This document shows positions 42,180-51,217 of a stretch of 64,000 nucleotides of DNA, piece by piece (position 1 is the first letter of the stretch; the number at the start of each line of letters is the position of its first letter). The stretch spans positions 10,469 to 74,468 of the forward strand of contig JAXDZG010000011.1 in the NCBI GenBank assembly GCA_034086985.1, in the 5' to 3' direction. The DNA is from Phascolarctobacterium_A sp034086985 (GTDB taxonomy: Bacteria; Bacillota; Negativicutes; Acidaminococcales; Acidaminococcaceae). The notes below the pieces were generated by a model. The model did no database searches. It had not been told where the DNA came from and saw nothing but the letters and a program-made list of their open reading frames with translations. A program made the translations under genes and the position numbers.

Positions 42180-43502
42180 ATGCAAGGAAAAACTTATTGC
42201 TTAATAAATTATGGTTGTCAAATGAACGAGTCCGATACGGAGCATTACGCAGGCCAATTGGAGGAGCTGGGCTATAAGCCCGTTAGCGATTACCACGGCG
42301 CCGATGTGATTTTAGTGAATACCTGCTGCGTCCGTGAGAGCGCAGAAAAGAAAATCGCCGGTAAAATCGGTGAGCTAAAGGCCGAGAAAAAGCGCAATCC
42401 TGACTGCGTCATCTGCGTAGCCGGCTGCATGGCCCAAAAGGATGGGGAAAAGCTGCAAAAGAAGCATCCCCAGGTGGATTTGCTCTTAGGCACCGCCTAT
42501 GTGAACGATTTTAAGCAGCTGCTGTTGGATTATCTGGCGGACCGCAAGGGCATTGCTTACACGGATTTAACCATTCACCAAAGTGAGTTCGAAGGCCATA
42601 GAGTACGCCAGAGCCCCTTTGCGGCTTGGATTCCCATTATGTATGGCTGCAATAATTTCTGCACCTACTGCATCGTGCCCTATGTGCGCGGTCGTGAGCG
42701 TAGCCGTAGTATGGAAAATATTGTAGAGGAAATCGAGGCCGCTGTTAAAGAGGGCTACAAGGAATTCACCCTGCTGGGCCAAAACGTTAACTCCTATGGT
42801 AAGGATTTTGGCGAAAAGGAAGCCTTTGCCAAGCTGTTGCGCCGCGTGAACGAGATTCCCGGTGTGGAGCGTATTCACTACATGACTAGCCATCCCAGGG
42901 ATATGAGCGAGGAGGTAATCAAGGCCGTGGCCGAATGCGAGCATATCTGCGAAAACTTCCACGTGCCCTTCCAATCCGGTAGCAGCGAGATTTTGCGCCG
43001 CATGAACCGTGGCTATACCAAGGAAAAATATCTGGAATTAATCAAGCTCATTCGTAAATACGTGCCCGATGCGGCCATTACCACGGATATTATCGTGGGC
43101 TTCCCCGGAGAAACCGAGGAGGATTTTGCGGAGACCATGGATGTGGTGGAGCAGGTGGGCTTTACCAGCGCCTTCACCTTCATTTATTCCAAGCGCAGTG
43201 GCACTCCCGCGGCCAAGATGGAGAACCAAGTGCCCCTGCCGGTGAAGAAGGAGCGCCTCAATCGCCTCATGGCCTTGCAAAACACCAAGAGCGTGGCCTG
43301 CCATGAGCAGCTCATCGGCAAAACCGTGGAGGTTTTGGCAGAGGGACCCAGCAAGCAGGCCGATGTGTGGACCGGACGCAGTCGCACCGGTGTTTTAGTG
43401 CTGTGGCCAGTAGAGGGCAAGGAATATGCAGTGGGCCAGAAGGTCAATGTTTTGATTGACACGGCCCAAACTTGGTTAGTGAAAGGTAAGGCGGTTGATT
43501 AA
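42180..43502 (+). CDS. miaB: tRNA-2-methylthio-N6-isopentenyladenosine synthase
   Basis: 440-residue radical SAM methylthiotransferase that adds the methylthio group at A37 after MiaA. The N-terminal UPF0004 domain has three cluster cysteines (NYGCQMN, NTCCVRE, VAGCMAQ). The radical SAM motif is CNNFCTYCIVPYVRGRERSR (~residues 157-176), and a TRAM RNA-binding domain forms the C-terminus (IGKTVEVLAEGPSK). ATGGAGG precedes the start. Overlaps the mutS start (TAATG). Confidence 0.97.
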   Translation: MQGKTYCLINYGCQMNESDTEHYAGQLEELGYKPVSDYHGADVILVNTCCVRESAEKKIAGKIGELKAEKKRNPDCVICVAGCMAQKDGEKLQKKHPQVDLLLGTAYVNDFKQLLLDYLADRKGIAYTDLTIHQSEFEGHRVRQSPFAAWIPIMYGCNNFCTYCIVPYVRGRERSRSMENIVEEIEAAVKEGYKEFTLLGQNVNSYGKDFGEKEAFAKLLRRVNEIPGVERIHYMTSHPRDMSEEVIKAVAECEHICENFHVPFQSGSSEILRRMNRGYTKEKYLELIKLIRKYVPDAAITTDIIVGFPGETEEDFAETMDVVEQVGFTSAFTFIYSKRSGTPAAKMENQVPLPVKKERLNRLMALQNTKSVACHEQLIGKTVEVLAEGPSKQADVWTGRSRTGVLVLWPVEGKEYAVGQKVNVLIDTAQTWLVKGKAVD

Positions 43503-46111
43503 TGGCTGCTGAAAAGAATACTACTCCCAATTATACCCCTATGGTACAGCAGTACCTGGCTGTGAAGGAGCAGCACCAAAACGAGCTGCTTTTCTTCCGC
43601 TTGGGAGATTTTTACGAAATGTTTTTTGAGGATGCCCTAACGGCGTCCCGTGAACTGAATATTACCCTGACTAAAAGAGCGGGCAGCGGGGATAATATTC
43701 CCATGTGCGGCGTGCCCTACCACAGCGTGGATGGGTATATTGCAAAGCTCGTGCAAAAGGGCTATCGCATTGCCATTTGCGAGCAGATGGAGGATCCACG
43801 CTTTGCCAAGGGCATTGTGGAGCGCAAGGTGATAAAGATTATCACTCCTGGTACGGCCTTAAATGAGCAGCTTTTGGAGGACAAGCATAATCGTTATCTA
43901 GTGCTGCTGGCAGAGCAGCAGGAGGCTGTGTGCATGGCTGTGGTTGACGTGTCCACCGGCGAATGCCGGTGGCTACAGGCCGACGGCGCCGAGAAAATGC
44001 TGGAAATCGAAGAGCAGCTCTATCGCTTGCAGCCAGCGGAGCTGGTTTTGACCGACTCCTTCCAAGAGCAGGAGCAGCTCCTAGAATGGCTTCGCTCCAA
44101 GCTGCCGGACTGCACTCTTACGCGCTACAAGGAGGAAAACCCTGAGGCGGATTACTTCGCTCAGCACTTTTCTGCTGCTCCCACTGCCCCTGCTGCCCAA
44201 ATAAATTCCTTGGTGCAGCACACAGTGGAGCTGCTGCTGCGCTATCTGCACAGCACCGTTATGGCCGATTTGAGCCATATTAATCAGCTCAGTGAAATCG
44301 TGCGGGACAGCTTCATGCAGCTGGATGCAACGGCCATTCGCAATCTGGAGCTGGTCCGCTCCATGGCCGATGGCAGCAAGCGGGGCACGCTGCTGGGGGT
44401 TTTGGATTTCACCAAAACCAGCATGGGTGCCCGCCGCTTGCGCAGCTGGATCGAGACGCCGCTACTGGACATCGCTCGCATTCACGAGCGACAAGAGGCC
44501 ATCGCCGAGCTCACAGCAGGCGCTGCCCTGCGGGACGCAGTGGCAGAGCAGCTGAAGGCGGTGGCGGACTTGGAGCGTATCGTGAGCCGGGTAGAGGTGG
44601 GCAGCGCCAACGCTCGCGATTTAGTGGCGCTGCGCAGTTCCCTTAGCGTGCTGCCGGCCCTGAAGGACGTGCTAGCGAATTGTCAAAGCAAGGCTTTGCA
44701 GCGCTTGCAGGGCGAGATTGGCACGCACAGCGAGCTCGCTGTGCGGCTGCAGCAGGCCATCGTGGACGAGCCGCCCTTCTCGATTCGAGAAGGCGGCATG
44801 ATTAGACAGGGCTACAACGCAGAGCTGGATGAGCTGCAGCTCATCGCAGCGGATAACAAGACCTGGATGCAAAATTTCGAGCTGAAGATTAAGGAAGAGA
44901 CCGGCATCAAGACCATGAAGGTGGGCTTTAACAAGGTCTTTGGCTATTATATCGAAGTTTCTAAGGGTCAGACCAGCAGCGTGCCCGATTACTTCGTGCG
45001 CAAGCAGACCCTGGTCAACGCGGAGCGCTATATTGTGCCCGAATTAAAGGAATACGAGAATAAAATTCTCGGTGCTAAGGAAAAAATCCAGAGCTTAGAA
45101 TTTTATCTCTTCGACGAGCTGCGCGCACTTATCCGCAGCCAGATTACAGAAATTCAAGCCACGGCCCGCGCCATTGGCACCTTGGACGTGCTCAACGGCC
45201 TGGCCATTGCGGCTTATAAATATAATTATGTGCGCCCTGAATTAAATAATCAGGGGGAAATCAGGATTACCGATGGACGCCATCCCGTGGTGGAACGTCT
45301 CCTAGAAAAGGAAATCTTCGTTCCTAACAACGTTAATCTTAATAATAATGACGAGCGCATGATCATCATCACCGGACCCAATATGGCCGGTAAATCCACC
45401 TATATGCGTCAGGTAGCTTTATTAGTCCTCCTGACTCAAATGGGCAGCTTTATCCCAGCTCGTCAGGCCAATATTTGCCCCGTGGATAAAATTTTTACCC
45501 GCGTGGGCGCCAGCGACGATCTAGCCACGGGCCAGAGCACCTTTATGGTGGAGATGAACGAGGTTGCCCAGATTTTACGCTACGCGACGAAAAACAGCCT
45601 CATTATTTTAGACGAGGTGGGACGTGGTACCTCCACCTTCGACGGTATGAGTATTGCCCGGGCTGTCATGGAATATATTCACGATAAAATTAAGGCCAAG
45701 ACGCTCTTTGCGACCCACTATCACCAGCTCATTGCCATGGAGCAGGAGCTGAGCGGTGTGAAAAATTATAGCGTGGCCGTAAAGGAGCGGGGCAAGGATA
45801 TCGTTTTCCTGCGGCGCATTGTGCCCGGTGGCACGGATAGAAGCTACGGCGTGCACGTGGCGCGGCTGGCAGGATTGCCCAAGAAGGTGCTGGACCGCGC
45901 TGAGGAATTCCTTGAGGAGTACGATAGCGAGAAGGCTCAGAGCGCTCCTGTGGCAGCTGCAGAGCCTGATATGTTGGGCATGGGTTCCCTCTTTACCAGC
46001 GCCATCACGGAGCAGCTCTTAAGCATCGATGTGATGAGCATGACCCCCATCGAGGCCATGAATATGCTCTATAAATTACAGGACGAAGCACGAAAGGAGA
46101 GCGGTCGCTAA
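43502..46111 (+). CDS. mutS: DNA mismatch repair protein MutS
   Basis: 869-residue mismatch sensor. The N-terminal FFRLGDFYEMFFEDA contains the Phe-x-Glu that wedges into the mismatch (residues ~32-46). Connector, lever and clamp domains follow; Walker A is GPNMAGKST (~625), with DEVGRGTSTFDG and ATHYHQL. The C-terminal dimerisation tail is present. The start overlaps the miaB stop and the stop overlaps the mutL start, both as TAATG. Confidence 0.98.
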   Translation: MAAEKNTTPNYTPMVQQYLAVKEQHQNELLFFRLGDFYEMFFEDALTASRELNITLTKRAGSGDNIPMCGVPYHSVDGYIAKLVQKGYRIAICEQMEDPRFAKGIVERKVIKIITPGTALNEQLLEDKHNRYLVLLAEQQEAVCMAVVDVSTGECRWLQADGAEKMLEIEEQLYRLQPAELVLTDSFQEQEQLLEWLRSKLPDCTLTRYKEENPEADYFAQHFSAAPTAPAAQINSLVQHTVELLLRYLHSTVMADLSHINQLSEIVRDSFMQLDATAIRNLELVRSMADGSKRGTLLGVLDFTKTSMGARRLRSWIETPLLDIARIHERQEAIAELTAGAALRDAVAEQLKAVADLERIVSRVEVGSANARDLVALRSSLSVLPALKDVLANCQSKALQRLQGEIGTHSELAVRLQQAIVDEPPFSIREGGMIRQGYNAELDELQLIAADNKTWMQNFELKIKEETGIKTMKVGFNKVFGYYIEVSKGQTSSVPDYFVRKQTLVNAERYIVPELKEYENKILGAKEKIQSLEFYLFDELRALIRSQITEIQATARAIGTLDVLNGLAIAAYKYNYVRPELNNQGEIRITDGRHPVVERLLEKEIFVPNNVNLNNNDERMIIITGPNMAGKSTYMRQVALLVLLTQMGSFIPARQANICPVDKIFTRVGASDDLATGQSTFMVEMNEVAQILRYATKNSLIILDEVGRGTSTFDGMSIARAVMEYIHDKIKAKTLFATHYHQLIAMEQELSGVKNYSVAVKERGKDIVFLRRIVPGGTDRSYGVHVARLAGLPKKVLDRAEEFLEEYDSEKAQSAPVAAAEPDMLGMGSLFTSAITEQLLSIDVMSMTPIEAMNMLYKLQDEARKESGR

Positions 46112-48189
46112 TGGCAGATACACATGTAGTACAGCTTTTAGATACGAATACAGCCAACCAGATTGCGGCAGGCGAGGTAGTAGAAAAGCCAGCCTCCGTG
46201 GTGAAGGAATTAGTGGAAAACGCTCTGGACGCCGGTGCTAGTCAAATTGATGTTACCACCTTCGGCGGTGGCACGGAATACATTCGCGTGGTGGATAATG
46301 GCTGCGGCATGAGCGAGGCCAATGCTCGCTTAGCGGTGCTGCGCCATGCTACTAGCAAGATTGTGAAGGCCGAGGATTTAATGAGCCTGAAAACTCTAGG
46401 CTTTCGCGGTGAGGCTCTGCCCAGCATTGCCTCTGTTTCGAATTTTACTTTGCTGACCCGCCCTGCGGATGAGGATTTAGCAACCTCCGTCCATATTGAC
46501 GGTGGCGAAAATACGGAGGTCACCAGCACGGGCGCTAGTGCCGGTACCACGGTGATTGTGGAAAATCTTTTCTTCAATGTGCCTGCACGGCGCAAATTCT
46601 TGAAGACCGTGGTGACAGAGGGTCGCTATATTAGTGAGCTTTTGACGAAATTAGCCTTGTCCCGTCCGGACGTGCGCTTCCGCTTAGTGAATAACGATAA
46701 AGAAGTGCTGCACACCCCTGGCGATGGCGATTTGCAGGGAGCTATTAGAGCTCTCTACGGTCGCAGCGTGGCCCAAGATTTGCTCAAGGTGGACTTCGCG
46801 GACCCCAAGATTAAAATCAGTGGCTACATTGGTAAGCCTACCCTATTAAAGGGCACCCGCCAATGGCAAACCCTCTTCGTCAATGGACGCAGCATCGGCA
46901 ATAAGATGCTGGCCAAGGCCATTGACCATGCCTACCAATCCCAAATTCCTAAGAGCGGATTTCCCTTTGCCGTTTTAAATATTACTATTGATACAGCGGC
47001 AGTGGATGTGAATGTGCATCCCCAAAAGAGCGAGATTAAATTCAGCGATGAGAGCCTAGTCTATAAGGCTATGTTTAAGGCATTAACGGACGCCTTGACT
47101 CGTCCCATGAGCGCCCAAAAAATGGAGATTACGCTCTTGCCTGACTCGGAGCTCAACGCTTATGTGAAGCCGAAGCAGACTCAACTTAATGTACAGCCTA
47201 GCTCTGTAAAGCCAGCAGCGCAAAATTTACCGCCCTTGCATGGCAGCGTAAGCAATAAAAATACGCGTCCTGTAGTCAATAATCCCATCTTCAAGGCTCC
47301 CTCCGAGCCTATTTTTAAGGAGCCAGAAGCAGAAATTAAGCCTATCAGCGTGGTCAAGGAACGTGAGCAGGCCCAGCCCGTGCAGCAGGCCATTTGGCAG
47401 CCCTTTGAGGACTTTGCCAAGGCTGAAGAAGCGAAGCCTGAGGCCGTGTATGACAAGGGCCATCAGGAGACAGTGCTTCCTGTCCACGAGGCCAGAGCAG
47501 AGTTCGGCGCTAAGCCTACTCAGGCCGAGTCTGTTGAGACAGCTGCACCAGCTCCTGTAGCAGAGTCCGTTGTCAAGCGCGAGACCATCAAATTTACCAA
47601 CACGGATAGTGGCATCGCCACCATTTGGCCCATTGGTCAGGTGGATAAAACCTTTATTATTGCCCAATCCGAGGATACACTTTATTTAATCGACCAACAC
47701 GCAGCCCACGAACGCATTTTATACGATAAGCTGGTGGCTGCCCATGAGCAGGTACCGTCCCAGCAGCTCTTAATCCCGCTCTATATCGACCTGGCGGCCG
47801 ACGAAATCGAGCGCATTACTGCCTATCGCGAGGAATTCCTCAAGCTGGGCGTGGATGTGGAGGCTGGCGGCGAGACCATGCTGCGCATTTCCAGCCTGCC
47901 CACGGATATCAAGGCCGAGGACGCCGAGGACTTTATCCAAGAAATCTGTAAAATGCTGGGCGAGCTCCGCGACGTGAAGGCCAGCGATCTGCGCCAAGAG
48001 GTGCTGCATATGACGGCTTGCAAGGCGGCCATTAAGGCAGGTCAGCTGCTGACTATGCAGCAAATGCGCCAGCTGATTATCGATTTATGTAATACGGAGC
48101 ATCCCTTTACCTGTCCCCATGGCCGCCCCTGTATGATCGCCATTGACAGCGACCAGCTCTACAAAATGTTCAAAAGGACGGGCTTTTAA
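46111..48189 (+). CDS. mutL: DNA mismatch repair protein MutL
   Basis: 692 residues. The GHKL ATPase N-terminus has NQIAAGEVVEKPASVVKELVENALDAGA, DNGCGM, TLGFRGEAL and GT-V-V-NLFFN-PARRKF. A long variable linker (~350-490, proline/glutamate-rich) leads to the C-terminal dimerisation domain. This carries the endonuclease signatures of non-E. coli MutL: DQHAAHERILYD (the last acidic position of the DQHA-x2-E-x4-E motif is Asp here), ACKAAIK and CPHGRP. It is therefore predicted to nick DNA itself. Confidence 0.97.
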   Translation: MADTHVVQLLDTNTANQIAAGEVVEKPASVVKELVENALDAGASQIDVTTFGGGTEYIRVVDNGCGMSEANARLAVLRHATSKIVKAEDLMSLKTLGFRGEALPSIASVSNFTLLTRPADEDLATSVHIDGGENTEVTSTGASAGTTVIVENLFFNVPARRKFLKTVVTEGRYISELLTKLALSRPDVRFRLVNNDKEVLHTPGDGDLQGAIRALYGRSVAQDLLKVDFADPKIKISGYIGKPTLLKGTRQWQTLFVNGRSIGNKMLAKAIDHAYQSQIPKSGFPFAVLNITIDTAAVDVNVHPQKSEIKFSDESLVYKAMFKALTDALTRPMSAQKMEITLLPDSELNAYVKPKQTQLNVQPSSVKPAAQNLPPLHGSVSNKNTRPVVNNPIFKAPSEPIFKEPEAEIKPISVVKEREQAQPVQQAIWQPFEDFAKAEEAKPEAVYDKGHQETVLPVHEARAEFGAKPTQAESVETAAPAPVAESVVKRETIKFTNTDSGIATIWPIGQVDKTFIIAQSEDTLYLIDQHAAHERILYDKLVAAHEQVPSQQLLIPLYIDLAADEIERITAYREEFLKLGVDVEAGGETMLRISSLPTDIKAEDAEDFIQEICKMLGELRDVKASDLRQEVLHMTACKAAIKAGQLLTMQQMRQLIIDLCNTEHPFTCPHGRPCMIAIDSDQLYKMFKRTGF

Positions 48190-48984
48190 ATGCTACAGGG
48201 TAAGTATGCCGTAGTTTTAAGCCGCAATGCCAGGGGCAGTGCGGCTATTGAAGCCGCCAAGGCCATGGCCGCCCGCTTAGGCGTGGCCTATTTGGATAGA
48301 CCTCACAATCAGGTTTTAGAGGACTTTATGGCGGCCCAGGGCTTGGCGGCGGTCATCGTGTTAGAGAAGGACGGCCCACGCATTCATAGCGAGCATGGCA
48401 CCTTTAGTTATCATCCGGGGATGGCCGAGATCAGGGTGCAGCAGCTTTTGCGTGGTGCACCCGACCATTTGGTAAAGGCGCTAGACCTCAAACCTGGTGC
48501 ACATGTGCTCGATTGCACGCTGGGCCTAGCTAGCGACGCGGCAGTGGCTGCCTGCGTAGTGGGCGCAGCAGGCAGGGTAGTGGGCCTAGAGGCTTCGCTG
48601 CTCTTGCATTTTGCGGTGGAGCACGGGCTGGCGCACTATGAGTGCAAGACACCGCTCCTCACGGCAGCGCTGCGGCGCGTTGAAGCCGTCCACGCAGTGG
48701 CGGCGGAGTATTTGGCGCAGTGCGTAGCTAAGGGGCTCACCTTTGATGTGGTCTATTTCGACCCCATGTTCCGCCATCCGGTGCAGGGCTCCAAGGCCAT
48801 GGAGGCCTTGCGTCCGCTTTCTTTAGAAGAGCCCTTGGCCAAGTCCACTGTAGAGCTAGCTTTAAAGGTTGCGCCTAGAGTTGTCATCAAAGAGCGCAGC
48901 GAGTACTTATTAGCCGAATACGGCTGCACAGAATACGTGGGCGGGAAATATAGCCGCATTAAATTTGGCATTATCAGGAGGTAA
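48190..48984 (+). CDS. RsmJ-like class I SAM-dependent methyltransferase
   Basis: 264-residue Rossmann methyltransferase. SAM motif I is HVLDCTLGLASDAAVAA (~residues 109-125), the acidic motif II is VVGLEAS, and the catalytic-type phrase is VVYFDPMFRHPVQGS, which matches the RsmJ (16S rRNA m2G1516) family DPMFP signature. The RNA target in this organism is not known. The ATG directly follows the mutL stop with no gap, and miaA follows 4 nt after its own stop, so it is embedded in the mismatch-repair/tRNA-modification operon. Confidence 0.8.
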   Translation: MLQGKYAVVLSRNARGSAAIEAAKAMAARLGVAYLDRPHNQVLEDFMAAQGLAAVIVLEKDGPRIHSEHGTFSYHPGMAEIRVQQLLRGAPDHLVKALDLKPGAHVLDCTLGLASDAAVAACVVGAAGRVVGLEASLLLHFAVEHGLAHYECKTPLLTAALRRVEAVHAVAAEYLAQCVAKGLTFDVVYFDPMFRHPVQGSKAMEALRPLSLEEPLAKSTVELALKVAPRVVIKERSEYLLAEYGCTEYVGGKYSRIKFGIIRR

Positions 48985-48988
48985 GCTC

Positions 48989-49933
48989 ATGCAGGAACAG
49001 TCGCATAAGGAAAGGGTTCTGGTCATCCTAGGCCCTACGGCCACGGGCAAGAGCCATTGCGCCATCGAGATTGCCAAAAAGTATAATGGTGAGATTATTT
49101 CCGGGGACTCCATGCTGGTCTATCGAGATATGAATATTGGCACGGCTAAGCCCACGGCGGAGGAGCTGGCCGCAGTGCCCCATCATTTGGTAAATATTCT
49201 GCCACCGGAGGCTAGCTTTAGCGTGGTGGATTTTAAGGAGCAGGCCCAGCGCTTGATTACAGAGATTAATGAGCGTGGCCATTTGCCCATTATTGCGGGA
49301 GGTACGGGACTTTATATTAAGGCACTTTTAGAGGATTACGCCTTCAATAGCGTCAGCGAGGATAGTGAGCTGCGAGAGCGGCTGACTAAGGAAGCAGAGG
49401 AGCAGGGGCCGGAGGCGCTGCACAAGCGACTGGCAGCGCTTGATCCAGAGGCAGCCCAGCGCATCCATCCTAACAATGTGCGTAGGGTAGTGCGGGCTTT
49501 AGAAGCGGCCTTAAGCGGCGAACAGGTGAACCAATACGGCGCCAGCGAAAGTCCCTACGATGCCATTGTGATAGGCCTCGAAATGGAGCGCAGCGCCTTA
49601 TACGAGCGTATCAATAAGCGAGTGGACATCATGCTGGAGCAGGGCCTAGAGCAGGAGGTGCGCAGCCTTTTAGAGCGCGGCGTGAGCCCCGACTGCCAGA
49701 GCATGCAGAGCATTGGCTATCGGCAAATGGTGTGGTATCTTAATGGCTCCATGGACTATGAGCAGGCCATTGGTAAATTAAAGCAAGCTACTCGCAATTT
49801 TGCCAAGCGCCAGATTACTTGGTATAAAAAAATGCCCTATATTAAGTGGCTCCAGCTAGAAGCAACACCAAATTATACAAACGTTCTGGAAAGAATTTGT
49901 GAAATGCTTGTAGAAAAAGGCATTTCGTTGTAA
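48989..49933 (+). CDS. miaA: tRNA dimethylallyltransferase
   Basis: 314-residue enzyme that prenylates A37 of tRNAs reading UNN codons, the substrate for MiaB upstream. P-loop GPTATGKS is at residues 15-22, with SGDSMLVYRDMNIGTAKPT, HHLVNILPPEASFSVVDF, IIAGGTGLYIKAL and QSIGYRQM. AGGAGG at 48976-48981 fixes ATG 48989; the frame is open upstream to 48965 within the previous gene. Confidence 0.97.
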   Translation: MQEQSHKERVLVILGPTATGKSHCAIEIAKKYNGEIISGDSMLVYRDMNIGTAKPTAEELAAVPHHLVNILPPEASFSVVDFKEQAQRLITEINERGHLPIIAGGTGLYIKALLEDYAFNSVSEDSELRERLTKEAEEQGPEALHKRLAALDPEAAQRIHPNNVRRVVRALEAALSGEQVNQYGASESPYDAIVIGLEMERSALYERINKRVDIMLEQGLEQEVRSLLERGVSPDCQSMQSIGYRQMVWYLNGSMDYEQAIGKLKQATRNFAKRQITWYKKMPYIKWLQLEATPNYTNVLERICEMLVEKGISL

Positions 49934-49936
49934 AAT
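49908..49936 (+). promoter_or_regulatory. Possible internal promoter for hfq
   Basis: TTGTAG (49908-49913), 17 nt, TAAAAT (49931-49936), overlapping the miaA 3' end. Confidence 0.4.
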
Positions 49937-49969
49937 TATAGTATAGAGATAGATTGGAGGGGTGTTCTG

Positions 49970-50221
49970 ATGATGAACTGTGCAAAACCTGCGATGAATT
50001 TACAAGATAGCTTTTTGAACCATGTGCGCAAGGAAAATCTGGGCGTCATCATCTATTTGATGAATGGTTTCCAGATCCGCGGCTTGGTGCGTGGCTTCGA
50101 CAATTTCACCGTGATTATTGAAAACGAAGGCAAGCAGCAGCTGGTTTATAAGCATGCGATTTCTACTATTTCTCCGGCGACTAACATTACAATCATGCAG
50201 CCGGAAAAGAAAGATAATTAA
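49970..50221 (+). CDS. hfq: RNA chaperone Hfq
   Basis: 83-residue Sm-like protein that forms hexamers and pairs small RNAs with mRNAs. Sm1 motif LQDSFLNHVRKENLGVIIYLMNGFQIRGLVRGFDNFTVIIE and Sm2 motif QLVYKHAISTISP (the usual Y/F-K-H-A) are intact. GGAGGGG precedes tandem ATGs at 49970 and 49973; a third Met at residue 9 gives the more common N-terminus. The miaA-hfq order is widely conserved. Confidence 0.97.
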   Translation: MMNCAKPAMNLQDSFLNHVRKENLGVIIYLMNGFQIRGLVRGFDNFTVIIENEGKQQLVYKHAISTISPATNITIMQPEKKDN

Positions 50222-50281
50222 TGAAGTGACTATAGAAAAACGGCGCTGCGGCGTTGTTTTTCTTTTTGGAGTGAATTGCTG

Positions 50282-51193
50282 ATGACGGATTACCAACAAT
50301 TATTTGAAGATTATTTATTAGTTGAACAGGGAGTATCCGTCAACACCCGTGCCGCTTACTGCAGGGATTTGCGCCTCATGCAAAAGGCCTTGGGCATTAA
50401 AAGCACGGATTTTGAAAGCCTGCTGCATTTGAGTAAATTACAGCTGCGGGATTATTTGGCCCAGCTCAAGGCGGAGGGGCGTAAGCCTGCTACCCTAGCT
50501 CGCAAATTGGCGGCCATCAAGGCCTTTTATGGTTTTTTAGTCAACGAGGGTCATCTGGAGCAGAACCCGGCGGAGGCACTGGAGGCCTCGGCTCGCAGTC
50601 AGCATTTGCCCAAATTTTTAAGCCTGGAGGAGATGGAGGCTCTCTTAGAGCAGCCTAATCTAGGCACCTTCACAGGCTATCGGGACAAGGCCATTCTCGA
50701 AACCATGTATGCCACGGGTATGCGTGTGTCCGAGGTGGTGAATTTGCCCTTAAAAAAGGTGGACCTGGCCCGTGAATATGTGCTGGCCCTGGGCAAGGGC
50801 TCCAAGGAGCGCATGATTCCCTTGGGCAGCACTGCCATTAAATATTTAGAGCATTATATTAATTTTGTGCGACCTCAGCTGCTTCATGCGGATACTAATA
50901 AAAACGCAGGCAAGGTGGAAGCCCTTTTCGTTACCGATTGGGGTGGACCCTTAAGTCGGCAGCGGGTCAACGAGCTCATTGAGGAATACGCCAAGCAGGC
51001 CGGCATTACCAAAAGGGTAACGCCTCACATGCTGCGCCATTCCTTTGCCACACATCTGCTGAATAATGGCACGGATTTACGTGTGGTACAGGAGCTTTTA
51101 GGTCATGCAGATATTTCGACCACGCAGATTTATACCCATCTGGATATGGAAAGGCTGCGTGAGGTTTACGATAAAACTCATCCCCGGGCCTGA
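50282..51193 (+). CDS. xerD: Tyrosine recombinase XerC/XerD family
   Basis: 303-residue site-specific recombinase. The N-terminal SAM-like DNA-binding domain ends near QNPAEALE, and the catalytic domain shows Arg in ATGMRVSEVV, His-x-x-Arg in HMLRHSFATH, LGHADIST and the nucleophile Tyr in TQIYTH. Likely resolves chromosome dimers at dif; XerC, XerD and XerA cannot be separated from sequence alone. TTGGAG is best placed for ATG 50282; a TTG at 50276 is also in frame. A weak hairpin with a T-rich tail lies between hfq and this gene (50239-50267). Confidence 0.9.
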   Translation: MTDYQQLFEDYLLVEQGVSVNTRAAYCRDLRLMQKALGIKSTDFESLLHLSKLQLRDYLAQLKAEGRKPATLARKLAAIKAFYGFLVNEGHLEQNPAEALEASARSQHLPKFLSLEEMEALLEQPNLGTFTGYRDKAILETMYATGMRVSEVVNLPLKKVDLAREYVLALGKGSKERMIPLGSTAIKYLEHYINFVRPQLLHADTNKNAGKVEALFVTDWGGPLSRQRVNELIEEYAKQAGITKRVTPHMLRHSFATHLLNNGTDLRVVQELLGHADISTTQIYTHLDMERLREVYDKTHPRA

Positions 51194-51217
51194 GGCCGGG
51201 AGAAGGGAGTCAAGCAT

